From assembly GCA_963710815.1 (NCBI GenBank), contig CAVQCA010000154.1:14642-78641 (forward strand): DNA of 64,000 nucleotides, read 5' to 3'. The notes beneath the pieces were generated by a model that saw nothing but the letters and a program-made list of their open reading frames with translations, had not been told where the DNA came from and did not search any database. Below, piece by piece: positions 43,519-52,839 of the stretch. The number at the start of each line of letters is the position of its first letter. Within the stretch, counting starts at the first letter, position 1. The translations under genes and the position numbers were made by a program. The DNA comes from CAVQCA01 sp963710815. Its GTDB lineage: Bacteria > Pseudomonadota > Gammaproteobacteria > UBA9214.

Positions 43519-44790
43519 TTACGAACGCGAGGGGATCTGGAGGTGATTGTCCCCGCCCGGGGCGTCGTTATGCGCGTACCGGCGCCTGAGCAGTCGCGCC
43601 AGGAGTGCCGTGAAGGTGCGGAAACCGGGTTTGAAGGGATGGCACTCGCTTTCCCGTGAAATCCCCCGAGGCGATACGTCGACAGGCGCCGGGTCGAGTT
43701 TACCGGCCACCAGTCCGAGATAGACATCCGCAGCCGGCACGGCGGACAGTCCGTCCATGCAGGTCTTCAGATAGCCGATGTTTTCCACGCGTCTCGCCAG
43801 TGACGGCATGGGATCATCGTGGCGTGGTTCTCCGTCCATGGCCTGCTTCAGCCACTGCCCGGCCCGCTCGCCCTGCAGCCCGGCACGTAATACCGAGACC
43901 ATGCCCGCATGGGGTTTCGGCATCGCCTGCCGCACGGTCGCCGACACTCTCCGGTAGACCGGCCAGTACTTCTCCTCGAGGTAGAAACGGCATACCGTCT
44001 CGGTCGTGATCGCATCCAGCACTTCCTCACCGCTGCACACTTCCATCGCATAACTGTCCGCCGCCAGCTCGTCGAGACGGACAGCGGGCAGGCTGACCTG
44101 ATCATAGAGCGGCGCGAAAACCGAGAAAAACCGCCGTACCGGCTGGAAGCCTGGCCGTGCCGCGGCCGCGGTCGCATCAGCGTACTGTGGCCAGATCCGG
44201 CGCAGTTGATTGAGCCAGTTCAGCAGCAGGTTGTAGCGCTTCGAGAATTGCCCGAGGCGGCGTGCCAGCACGCAGCGGAACTGGACGGCGGAAAGACTCT
44301 GGATCAATGGCAGTCCGATGACCAGGGTGTTCGCCGACCAGACGGGCAGGGCCCGGCAAGGGGTCTTCAGGACCTCGAGTTCAAAGGCGCCGGTGATCAC
44401 CACGCGGTCGATGGCAGGGCCACGGTAGTGCCGGCACAGTTCACCCACCAGTGTGAAGAGCGCGGGCGCCCTGTTTCGCTCGAGCACGATGCCCGGAGGC
44501 AGGGCCGGTCTGAACCGCGCAATGCGGTAACTGACCAGAGCCGAACCTGCCGCCACGGCTGTCCAGATCAGGAGTTGCAGCCAGGCGATGGCCGGCCGGC
44601 CGGTGAGGGCATCATAGACGCCCGCGACGCCCGCCAGGACCAGCCAGGGAAACATCAGCAGCCAGCCGTAGCCGGCGAGCGCAAAAATGGTGGCCGTCAG
44701 CAGATAGCCACGGGGACGTGACTTCGCCAGACGGTCGATCCCCGTCCCGATGCGCTGCAGGAATAATTGCCGCCATCCCGTTTCTGGCAT
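43519..44790 (-). CDS. M48-metalloprotease-like membrane protein with a lost zinc motif
   Basis: 423 residues. Two hydrophobic segments near the N-terminus (about 28-55 and 68-92) anchor it, as in Ste24/HtpX-like proteins. The middle follows the M48 layout: FELEVLKTPCRALPVWSAN, TLVIGLPLIQSLSAVQFRCV, then VLARRLGQFSKRYN where active M48 enzymes have VLAHExGHxS; the zinc ligands His-Glu-x-x-His are Arg-Arg-x-x-Gln. The third-ligand region ELAADSYAME keeps its Glu and Asp. I infer a non-catalytic M48 pseudoprotease. Its partner and target are unknown. It stands alone on the minus strand, divergent from the AsmA-like gene. Confidence 0.75.
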   Translation of the reverse strand: MPETGWRQLFLQRIGTGIDRLAKSRPRGYLLTATIFALAGYGWLLMFPWLVLAGVAGVYDALTGRPAIAWLQLLIWTAVAAGSALVSYRIARFRPALPPGIVLERNRAPALFTLVGELCRHYRGPAIDRVVITGAFELEVLKTPCRALPVWSANTLVIGLPLIQSLSAVQFRCVLARRLGQFSKRYNLLLNWLNQLRRIWPQYADATAAAARPGFQPVRRFFSVFAPLYDQVSLPAVRLDELAADSYAMEVCSGEEVLDAITTETVCRFYLEEKYWPVYRRVSATVRQAMPKPHAGMVSVLRAGLQGERAGQWLKQAMDGEPRHDDPMPSLARRVENIGYLKTCMDGLSAVPAADVYLGLVAGKLDPAPVDVSPRGISRESECHPFKPGFRTFTALLARLLRRRYAHNDAPGGDNHLQIPSRS

Positions 44791-45140
44791 GAACTCGCCT
44801 CGACCGAAAGTGTATGCGATAACCGTGGATTACACGGTAGACACTGTAACAATCCGTCAGAATCATGCCGAGACCGGGGTCACGCTTCGAGCTCGCGGCA
44901 TTGACCGGGCGTACGATGCCACCGTGTCAATTCGCAGCGTCGCGGGAATACAATAAGGCGCGGGCGTCGAAGGGCGCTTGCGCCTGGCGGATATCGATTC
45001 ATGGCGAAGACATCTCCCCGGAACCCGGTACTGGGGTTCGGTTATACTTCGGGCTGACGAGTCTCCACTGGAGCAGTGCTACCGGAGTCGCGGCTCGATT
45101 GCGCAACCGGTAAAGGGAAAACAATCACAAGGAAATTCGC
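44791..45140. other. 350-bp divergent gap between the M48-like and AsmA-like genes
   Basis: No gene supported. A possible -10 TATACT lies at 45043-45048 about 95 bp before the AsmA-like start, without a good -35. The rest shows no repeat or recognisable site. Confidence 0.35.
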
Positions 45141-48100
45141 ATGCGCCTTGCTGCCCTGAAGCAGCCACGGTTTTATCTGCCCGCCGCCCTTGTTCTGCTC
45201 CTGGGTGTGGCGTCGGCCGTGGTATTTCATCCTGCCTTCCAGAAAAAGATGCTGCTCGACCACGTTGGCCCCCTGGTCGATTCGCTGGACATCGGTTACA
45301 TCCATCTCACGCCCTGGTCGCTGGAGCTGAAGCATGTCGTGGTGGGATATCGGGGCGGGCATTTCTCCATCGGTGATGGAACGGTGAAGTATTGCCTGTC
45401 GTCCCTTCTCCTGCTGAATCTCAACATCAAGACCGTCATCCTCAAGGATGTCAGCATCGATCTGGAGAAATTCAGTCCGCCGGAAACCGCGCCTGCAACG
45501 AAAAGCAGCGGGCCCTTTCCCGGCGTGCTGGCCTCGCTGCGGCACGGGCTCGGCTACACCCTCGGGAAGGTGATAATCGATGCCGCGGTCCGCCTGCCCG
45601 GGCAGCGGTCACTGACCGCCAGCATTTCAGGCGGAGGGATCAAACCGGAGGCCAATGGCGCCATCACGCTCGCCGTGCGCTTCAATACGGGCCACAAGGA
45701 TGATCACATCGACGTCGACGGCAGACTCGGCCTTGATCAGCTCACGCGAGGACGTTTCGCCGCAATCGAAACCGCGCTCGCCGTCCAGGCCAGACTGGCG
45801 GCGCTGCCGGAGACGGAACACGTCAATCTGGACCTGACCGTTACGCCGTCGACAGCGGCCGCCGACCAGCAGAAAACGCCTGACCACGCACAGGATGGTG
45901 AGGGGCCGCATTACCCGCCAGAGGCGCTGCGCCTTGCGCTGCAGCTCAATGACGGTAAAGGCAATAACCGCTCGGCCCTGGACCTCAAGGCCGGTTATGA
46001 CGGCAATACCGGCGGCATCGATGGTGACTACCGCGTCACCGCGAACGAACGGCTGGCGCAGCCCTATATCAGGGACACCGTCATACCCCCTGCCGCGGAA
46101 GTGCTGACGGGCAAGTTCACATTCAACAGTGCAACCCTGACCGGCGACATGACGGTCACCAGTGACCTGCGGGTGAAAGACATCCGCAAGGTCCACCCCG
46201 ACAGGCAGCTCCCGGAGATGCTGCAGCTCAGGAACAACTTCCGCGTATCGCTGCTGCCCGGCAGGCAGCTGCGGGTCGAGACGCTGGACACGACCCTGTC
46301 CGACAATGACAAGCACCGGCCCCTGACATCGAGACTTGCGAATGATCTCAATATCCCCATGGACGATTTCGCCGCGTTCCTCCACCAGGAAAACACCCTG
46401 CTGGAAATCAGACTGCCCGGGGTGCCGCTCATCTGGTTCACCGTGCTGCTGCCCGACTACGACATCACGGACGGCACCCTGAAGGCCGACCTCGAAGTGA
46501 CGACCGATGCGAGCGGCGCGATCCACCTCAAGCCGGTCAAACCCCTGCAGATCACGGGACTCACCATCAGGCAGCAGGACAAGCCCCTCATCCAGGGTCT
46601 CAACCTCTCGGTCCTGCCGGGCGCGACCTACGGCGGCGATGCACTCGGTGTCTCGCTGAAAAAGCTGGAAGTCGATGCCGGCAAGGGTGCAGTGGCCACG
46701 GCCGACCTCAGCGCCAACATCCCGCTGTCCGGAGACGGACGTTCCGATATCACCGCGAAGGCGCGGGCCAGTGTGGATCTGCACCGGCTGCTGGACATGC
46801 TCGCCATCAAACCGTCGGGCCGCAACACATTGCCCAGGCATCTCAACCTCGAGTATCAGGCCGCCGTACGGCAGCAACCCGGCGCGATGCATGTGAACAA
46901 ACTCGATGCCAGCCTGTCGCTGGAGAACAAGACCCGGCTGCTGCAGGTTCAGCTGCTGCAGCCACTGGTCATAAAAAGCACGCCGGCCGGCCGAAAACTT
47001 GGCAACCCGGCGGGCAAACTGGCCACGCTCACCGTCAGCGATATCGATCTGAACTGGTTCTCCGCCTTCGTGCCGGGGGCCACGGTGAAAGGCAGGCTCT
47101 CCCGCGCGGACCTGACCCTGGCCGCGGACGCCGGTGGCGTAGCCACCCTGAGCCCGGCCAGGCCGGTCGAGATCCGTCATGTCACCCTTTCCACCCGTGA
47201 CGGTGCGCTGCTCGATGACCTCGGCATCCGTTTGATGCCCGCCGTCCGCCTCGCGCCGGGAGGCACGCACATCGACTACCGCAACCTCGGCGTGACCAGT
47301 CACCGGACGCGGCTCGTCTCCGGCAGCGGCCACATCACCCTGCCGGCCGCGGCGGATCAACCCCTCGCGGCCGACGGTCACCTCGACGTCGACCTGCAGG
47401 TGCTGTCACGGCAGCCGCTCATTGCCCGGGCCCTGCAGGCCCCCTTCGATACACCACTGCGGCTGGCGGCGGATTACCGCCTGGCACGCAGCGACGCCGC
47501 GATCGATATCGACCGCCTGTCCGCCAGGCTGTTCTACGGCACCCCGGAACCGCGGCTGTCGCTGCAGGCCGGGTCGAAACTGCGAGTGCGCACCCGGCTC
47601 GGCGGGCGGCAATCGGAACTCGGCCGCGCCACCGGCAAGGTCACACTGGCGCTGGCGAAGCTCACACCGGAACCGTTTGCGAGCATCCTCAAGGCCAAGG
47701 GCCTGACCTTCACCGAAGCCAACGGCAAGGCCGTGCTCACCTCGAATGGCCGGTCCCTCAACGTCACCACCGTCGACCCTCTCGTGATCTCGGGCATCGC
47801 CGTGCATAAAGCCGACGGCGGGGCCGCGCTGAACCCGTTTACCCTGACAATGAATTCAAACGCGACCCTGCAGGGCAATACCCTGCAGGCGACGCTGGAT
47901 GAACTCAGCATCGCCTTTGCCCGCGACCGCGGCGCGCCTGCCCTCGATGCGCACGCCGACCTGACGCTGAAAGGCACCGGGGATGCCGTCACCCTCGATA
48001 CCCTGAACGCCGAACTGTCGGCCTCCCTGCCACCGCTCCTCGCTCAGCCCGCGGTCCTGCCCGGCAATACCCTGACGGCCGGCAGGCTCACGGCCAGCGT

Positions 48101-49463
48101 GCGGAAGGATGCCGACGGAAAGCTCGGCGCAACCGCCCGGATCGCGGACCTGAAGGCCCGCAAGGCGCTGGCTTTGCAAACGCTGACACTGAATGTCGAC
48201 GGGCGCCTCGACCCGGATGGCGGCTTCAACCTCACGGCGCCCCTTCGGCAACAGGGAAAATCCGGTGACAGCGACATACGGCTGAAGGCGGCGTATGCCC
48301 CCGCGGGCGGCAACCACAAGGTGGTGGATGTCGACATCGCCAGCACCGGCTTCTATCTCAATGACATTCTGAACACGCTCAACGCCATCGCGGGAAAACA
48401 GACGACCACATCCACCGGGAAAACGAAGCCTGCGGTCGCGGCGCAGGAACCGCAGGGCCTGGATCTCAAGCCGGATACACGCGCCTTCTGGGACACGACC
48501 GACTATGACGCACGCGTGAACTTCCGGTTCGATCGGCTTTTCTACACCGATTACCTCGAGTTCCGTGATATTCAGGGCCATGCCGCCCTGTTGCCCGACA
48601 AGCTCGAACTCGGCGATTTCTCGGCGCATTTCCACGACAGCCCGATCACGCTCGACGGGCGTATGAGCTTTGCCCCCGGGGAGACACCTTACGACCTCAA
48701 ACTGCACGCCGGCGTCAGGCAATTCGACCTGGCCAGTTTTTTCCGTGAACTCATTCCCGGCTCCACACCACGCGCCGCAGGGCTTTTCGATGTCAGCCTC
48801 GACGCCTTCGGCGCCTCGCCCAACCTGGCCCAGTACCGCAACAGGCTGTACTTCGACATGCGCCTGCAAAGCCGCGACGGCGTCTTCCGGCCGTTCAACC
48901 CGGACAGTGCGCTGCTGGCCGGCAGTTCCGGCTTCGCGGGCGTGTTCGGCGAGGGCGTGTCCAACATACCCACCGGCCTGTTCGGCCTGGGTGCGGTCTC
49001 GCGGCTCGTCAACTACATGAAGGAGATCAAGTACGACAAGATCGCGATTCACCTGGTGCGGGATGAATCCCGGGACGTGAAGATAAAGGAGTATGTCGTC
49101 CAGAGCCCCGAAATCCTGATGACTGCAACGGGCGGGATCAAATACCAGGAAGGCGTCGATATCACGGACAGCCCCCTGTCGATGGAGGCGAGAATCGACA
49201 TGCGCGAGCGCGGCGCTGCCATTCTCTACAGCCTGGGCCTGCTGCAATCGGAGAAGGACGGCTACGGCTACTGGAAGGGCCCCGTTTTCAAGGTCTGGGG
49301 CAATATCGGGCGCACGCAGTCGAATCTCGATGACATCATCGGCGAGGCAGGTCAGGGAGCCGTGCTCGGCGGCATCACCCGTCCGGTTTCCGGATTGTGG
49401 GGCAACCTCAAGTACTGGTGGTTCGGCGGCGACAAGCCCCCGATCGAATACGACAAACAGTGA
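45141..49463 (+). CDS. Large AsmA/TamB-like envelope protein (DUF748-like)
   Basis: 1440 residues. A single N-terminal membrane helix (about 12-30, LPAALVLLLGVASAVVF) precedes a long periplasmic part of repeating amphipathic beta segments (many blocks of the form hxhxh separated by D, G, N, K), as expected for AsmA-superfamily bridge proteins that carry lipids toward the outer membrane. Early segments such as IGYIHLTPWSLELKHVVV are DUF748-like; near 1330-1400 are IKEYVVQSPEILMTATGGIK and SMEARIDMRERGAAILYSL, the AsmA C-terminal style. The ATG at 45141 follows AAGGAAATTCGC, a fair binding site. No direct proof of substrate. The antiporter follows by 40 bp. Confidence 0.8.
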   Translation: MRLAALKQPRFYLPAALVLLLGVASAVVFHPAFQKKMLLDHVGPLVDSLDIGYIHLTPWSLELKHVVVGYRGGHFSIGDGTVKYCLSSLLLLNLNIKTVILKDVSIDLEKFSPPETAPATKSSGPFPGVLASLRHGLGYTLGKVIIDAAVRLPGQRSLTASISGGGIKPEANGAITLAVRFNTGHKDDHIDVDGRLGLDQLTRGRFAAIETALAVQARLAALPETEHVNLDLTVTPSTAAADQQKTPDHAQDGEGPHYPPEALRLALQLNDGKGNNRSALDLKAGYDGNTGGIDGDYRVTANERLAQPYIRDTVIPPAAEVLTGKFTFNSATLTGDMTVTSDLRVKDIRKVHPDRQLPEMLQLRNNFRVSLLPGRQLRVETLDTTLSDNDKHRPLTSRLANDLNIPMDDFAAFLHQENTLLEIRLPGVPLIWFTVLLPDYDITDGTLKADLEVTTDASGAIHLKPVKPLQITGLTIRQQDKPLIQGLNLSVLPGATYGGDALGVSLKKLEVDAGKGAVATADLSANIPLSGDGRSDITAKARASVDLHRLLDMLAIKPSGRNTLPRHLNLEYQAAVRQQPGAMHVNKLDASLSLENKTRLLQVQLLQPLVIKSTPAGRKLGNPAGKLATLTVSDIDLNWFSAFVPGATVKGRLSRADLTLAADAGGVATLSPARPVEIRHVTLSTRDGALLDDLGIRLMPAVRLAPGGTHIDYRNLGVTSHRTRLVSGSGHITLPAAADQPLAADGHLDVDLQVLSRQPLIARALQAPFDTPLRLAADYRLARSDAAIDIDRLSARLFYGTPEPRLSLQAGSKLRVRTRLGGRQSELGRATGKVTLALAKLTPEPFASILKAKGLTFTEANGKAVLTSNGRSLNVTTVDPLVISGIAVHKADGGAALNPFTLTMNSNATLQGNTLQATLDELSIAFARDRGAPALDAHADLTLKGTGDAVTLDTLNAELSASLPPLLAQPAVLPGNTLTAGRLTASVRKDADGKLGATARIADLKARKALALQTLTLNVDGRLDPDGGFNLTAPLRQQGKSGDSDIRLKAAYAPAGGNHKVVDVDIASTGFYLNDILNTLNAIAGKQTTTSTGKTKPAVAAQEPQGLDLKPDTRAFWDTTDYDARVNFRFDRLFYTDYLEFRDIQGHAALLPDKLELGDFSAHFHDSPITLDGRMSFAPGETPYDLKLHAGVRQFDLASFFRELIPGSTPRAAGLFDVSLDAFGASPNLAQYRNRLYFDMRLQSRDGVFRPFNPDSALLAGSSGFAGVFGEGVSNIPTGLFGLGAVSRLVNYMKEIKYDKIAIHLVRDESRDVKIKEYVVQSPEILMTATGGIKYQEGVDITDSPLSMEARIDMRERGAAILYSLGLLQSEKDGYGYWKGPVFKVWGNIGRTQSNLDDIIGEAGQGAVLGGITRPVSGLWGNLKYWWFGGDKPPIEYDKQ

Positions 49464-49503
49464 CCCCGTGAATCCCGCATCAAATCCGAAGAGTCACGGT
49501 GCC

Positions 49504-50625
49504 ATGTTGAAGATAATCCGCTCCGAAGCCGCTTTCATAGTCACGGCACTGTCGGCGGTGGCCTTCTACACGATTGGCAAGGGCTGGCTCGACGGGTTCG
49601 GCAACCCGATCCTGTACACTGCCCTTTTTCTGTGGCTCTTCGGCACGATGCTGTGGAGTTCCTTTTCCGCCGTTCGCCACGCTGATTGCCTCGCCGTATT
49701 GCTCGGCGAGCCTCTGGGCACTCTGGTCCTGACAATATCGGTGATCAGTATCGAGGTCTCCGTCATCGCAGCGGTCATGCTTCACGCCGGGCCCAATCCG
49801 ACACTCGCCCGCGACACCATGCTTGCCGTCATCATCATCGTCCTCAACGGCATGGTGGGCCTGTCGCTGCTCGTCGGCGGTATTCGCCACCGGGAACAGA
49901 ATTACAACCTCCAGGGTACGCGCTCATACCTGAGCGTCATCATCACGCTGGCGACGCTGTCCCTGATCCTGCCCCGCTTCACAACTTCAACGTCCGGTCC
50001 GACCCTGACCACGTCACAGGGCCTGCTCTTCGCCGTGATCACCGTCCTGCTTTACGCGACATTCCTCGCAATGCAGACGGTTCGCCATCGCGACTATTTC
50101 ATTGTTCAGGACGAGGCCGAGGATGCGTCACAACACGGGTCGCATCATGGCAGAAAAGGGCCCCTGAAGCCCCGCTCCACGACCTATCACGCCATGTTTT
50201 TGATGCTGACGCTGATCCCGATCGTTCTGCTTTCGAAGAAGCTCGCGGTCGTCGTCGATTTCGGCACGGATGCGCTCGGTCTGCCTGTGGCGCTGGGAGG
50301 TGTCCTCGTCGCGATTCTCGTGCTTTCTCCGGAAGGGCTCGCGGCTTATGAGGCAGCCGCGGTCAATCATCTTCAACGCGCGGTGAATATCTGCCTCGGT
50401 TCGGCGCTCGCGACGATCAGCCTGACAGTTCCGGCCGTCGTTGTTATCGGGTTGATCAGCGGTATTCACGTTGAACTGGGACTCGACCCGAACGAGATGG
50501 TCCTCCTCGTTCTGACCCTGGTTATCAGCGTGCTGACGTTCGGAGCGACGCACACCAACATGCTTCAGGGTGCGGTCCATCTGGTGATATTTTTCGCCTA
50601 TCTCATCCTGATCTTTCAGCCCTGA
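49504..50625 (+). CDS. chaA: ChaA-type calcium/sodium:proton antiporter
   Basis: Inner-membrane cation/proton exchanger of the CaCA superfamily. From ATG 49504 the 373 residues have about eleven membrane segments. The two inverted alpha-repeats are visible: EPLGTLVLTISVISIEVSVI near residue 67 and LSPEGLAAYEAAAVNHLQRA near residue 280, each with the acidic residue that binds the ion. A central hydrophilic loop (about 205-225, HGSHHGRK) is rich in His. A GTG 12 codons upstream (49468) is an alternative start. E. coli ChaA has 366 residues. It follows the AsmA-like gene closely and may share its transcript. Confidence 0.92.
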   Translation: MLKIIRSEAAFIVTALSAVAFYTIGKGWLDGFGNPILYTALFLWLFGTMLWSSFSAVRHADCLAVLLGEPLGTLVLTISVISIEVSVIAAVMLHAGPNPTLARDTMLAVIIIVLNGMVGLSLLVGGIRHREQNYNLQGTRSYLSVIITLATLSLILPRFTTSTSGPTLTTSQGLLFAVITVLLYATFLAMQTVRHRDYFIVQDEAEDASQHGSHHGRKGPLKPRSTTYHAMFLMLTLIPIVLLSKKLAVVVDFGTDALGLPVALGGVLVAILVLSPEGLAAYEAAAVNHLQRAVNICLGSALATISLTVPAVVVIGLISGIHVELGLDPNEMVLLVLTLVISVLTFGATHTNMLQGAVHLVIFFAYLILIFQP

Positions 50626-50861
50626 TGCGACCCTTGCACGATTCCGTCTGACAACCACGCAGGGTTCGGCCGGAAATGCGCATATCCCCTGCCGACCATG
50701 GCGATGCGGCTCTACCCCTGGCTGCCGATCCGCCGGCAAGGTATGTCGCGTCACACCCGGACCGACCCAGACCTCAACTGCAGGAGAAACCCTAATAAAT
50801 CAGCCGGACAGGGTCAGGGTCTATACTCTACAGCGTAGGTCATGACGGAGGGGTAACGGCA
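50626..50861. other. Gap before the metallo-hydrolase gene
   Basis: 236 bp with no gene. GGGTCTATACTCTACAG (about 50816-50832) contains a TATACT that may be a -10 about 38 bp before the next start; a matching -35 is not obvious. Confidence 0.3.
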
Positions 50862-51971
50862 ATGAGTTCCACGATACGCATTACCCTCTTCCTGCTGGTG
50901 TTTTGCCAGCTGCCGCAGGTCCAGGGCGCCGATACGGACGGGAGGGAAGTCCCGGACAGCCGCGCCGGCGCGCTGCAAAGCGATGTCGGCGCGGCGCCGG
51001 GGTCCGTACTGCCGTTGAGCGCGATTGACACGACGGAAATCCCCACGATCAACATTGCCGCCGGGGCATCCGCCGATCAGCCGCTGCCCTTCTACCGCAT
51101 TGGCGAGAACACCTATTTCCTGTATGGCAACATCGCCACGGTCGACGAGAACAATCGCGGCTGGAACGGCAACGCGGGCTTCATCGTCACGTCAGAGGGG
51201 GTCATCGTCATCGACACCCTCGGCACGCCCAGACTCGGGCAGCGCCTGATTGCCACCATCAGGGCGGTGACCGGCCGGCCCATCCGCTATGTCATCATCA
51301 CCCACAACCATCCGGATCACGCCTACGGGTCCGCGGCCTTCCAGGGGATGGAGGGTGTGACGATCATCACCCATAAGGGCTCGCTCGACTATACACAGTC
51401 GGATGTCCTGACACGCTCCGTGGAATACCGCCGCGCGCTGCTCGGCGATGACATGAAAGGCTTCGAGCCCGTCAAGGCCGACCTCTACCTCGACCTTCCG
51501 CGTTTCGGCAGCCACAGGATTGTCCTTGGGAATCAGCTCATCGACATCTATAACACCGGCAGGCATCACTCCTATGGCGATCTGGTCGTGCATCAGGTGA
51601 AGGACGGTATCCTGTGGATCTCGGACCTGGCGTTCAACCAGCGCACGACCTTCCTCGGTGATGGCGACAGCCGGCAGATCCTGGAAGCCCAGGACTGGCT
51701 CATGAACCGCTTCGGTGATGCGAAGCTGATGGTGCCGGGCCACGGCAGCGCCCAGCGGCCGCCGTTTCCCATGGTGAAAAAGACGCATCGATACGTGGAG
51801 CGCCTGCGCGAGTCCATGCGTGCGGCGGTGGAGAATGACATCCCGCTGATGGATGCCGTCGACCAGGCGGATTTCCCGGACTGGCGCGATACCCGGCTGT
51901 ACGAATCCAACCAGCGCGCCAATGCCAATTTCATCTATCGGGAGATGGAGCAGCAATACTTCGCTCAATGA
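50862..51971 (+). CDS. Secreted metallo-beta-lactamase-fold hydrolase
   Basis: 369 residues with an N-terminal signal peptide (MSSTIRITLFLLVFCQLPQ then VQGA). The MBL zinc motif HxHxDH is THNHPDHAYG (His147, His149, Asp151, His152), with GGWNGNAGFIVT-type substrate approach (GWNGNAGFIVTSEGVIVIDT), NTGRHHSYGDLVVH (His for metal) and the C-terminal MVPGHGSAQRPPFP. This arrangement resembles SoxH and the quinoprotein-relay zinc hydrolases of the periplasm, for which the substrate is unknown. It stands alone between chaA and the small membrane protein gene. Confidence 0.87.
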   Translation: MSSTIRITLFLLVFCQLPQVQGADTDGREVPDSRAGALQSDVGAAPGSVLPLSAIDTTEIPTINIAAGASADQPLPFYRIGENTYFLYGNIATVDENNRGWNGNAGFIVTSEGVIVIDTLGTPRLGQRLIATIRAVTGRPIRYVIITHNHPDHAYGSAAFQGMEGVTIITHKGSLDYTQSDVLTRSVEYRRALLGDDMKGFEPVKADLYLDLPRFGSHRIVLGNQLIDIYNTGRHHSYGDLVVHQVKDGILWISDLAFNQRTTFLGDGDSRQILEAQDWLMNRFGDAKLMVPGHGSAQRPPFPMVKKTHRYVERLRESMRAAVENDIPLMDAVDQADFPDWRDTRLYESNQRANANFIYREMEQQYFAQ

Positions 51972-52112
51972 ACACCCGGTTGCTGCCGGGTCCGCCGCAC
52001 GCCCGCGAATCGAGGCGGTTCCTGGAACTGCACGGCGGGCACATCCATACCTCCAGGTCAGCCGGGAATCCTGTACACGGGGATCGATGATTTCCCGGAA
52101 TGGTGCATCATG

Positions 52113-52652
52113 TCACACCCTTCGGGCCAAACCAGCCTCCCCTGGCAGGAACAGGCTCTTATGCCCTTTGGGTCTCTCCCCGTTAACCTTCCGTAGTCGA
52201 TAGGCGACACGGTATTGAATACTGTCGCGTGACGAACGGGGCCCCTTCCATTCACTGCTTGCTGCGCCTCTTTGCGGCATCGGATGGAGCGACGGGTCAG
52301 GCGCATGTTTCGCCAGCATGAATGCACTAATGACAAGTACCAAGGCAGGGACAACGAAGTACCAATACCGAAGGATAACAAGCCCCTTATATACCGGATG
52401 AGAGCGGATATTCCCCGGGTCCGGCATCGGGATTGTCCCCCTCATCCAGGCCAGTGCGACCGCTGCAGCGAATGCCCCAAGAAAAAATAATCCAAAGGCC
52501 AGGAGATACAGCGGCATCCCGGAGAAGTATGTTCCAGTTTCCGGATTCCACCGATCGCGCAGGAAAAATGATCCACGCTCAAGCAAATATGCCCCACCCG
52601 AAAAGCAGAAGAATGTGAGGACACCGTTTAACAGGATTCTTATCGTGTTCAT
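52113..52652 (-). CDS. Hypothetical membrane protein
   Basis: I do not recognise this 179-residue protein. Three hydrophobic segments are visible at about 6-24, 46-70 and 93-113 (GVLTFFCFSGGAYLLERG, YLLAFGLFFLGAFAAAVAL, YWYFVVPALVLVISAFML). The C-terminal 65 residues are basic and polar with no obvious fold and may be extended beyond a shorter true end. It lies downstream of glcF on the same strand, 187 bp away, but there is no evidence that they are linked. Confidence 0.6.
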   Translation of the reverse strand: MNTIRILLNGVLTFFCFSGGAYLLERGSFFLRDRWNPETGTYFSGMPLYLLAFGLFFLGAFAAAVALAWMRGTIPMPDPGNIRSHPVYKGLVILRYWYFVVPALVLVISAFMLAKHAPDPSLHPMPQRGAASSEWKGPRSSRDSIQYRVAYRLRKVNGERPKGHKSLFLPGEAGLARRV

Positions 52653-52839
52653 TGCCTGGGCATAACATTTGCCTCAAGCGCGCGGCGGAGCCGAATCGAA
52701 TTGGAGGCAGTTGCTAGAGTCCGTATATCTTGTAAGATCTAAAACCCTTTCAATAAAAACCGCAGGTCGACCGCGCCGGTTAACGAAACGGAAACACCTG
52801 CGCAAAGACCATGGCGACAAGTAGCCGGCCGGCTGGAAC

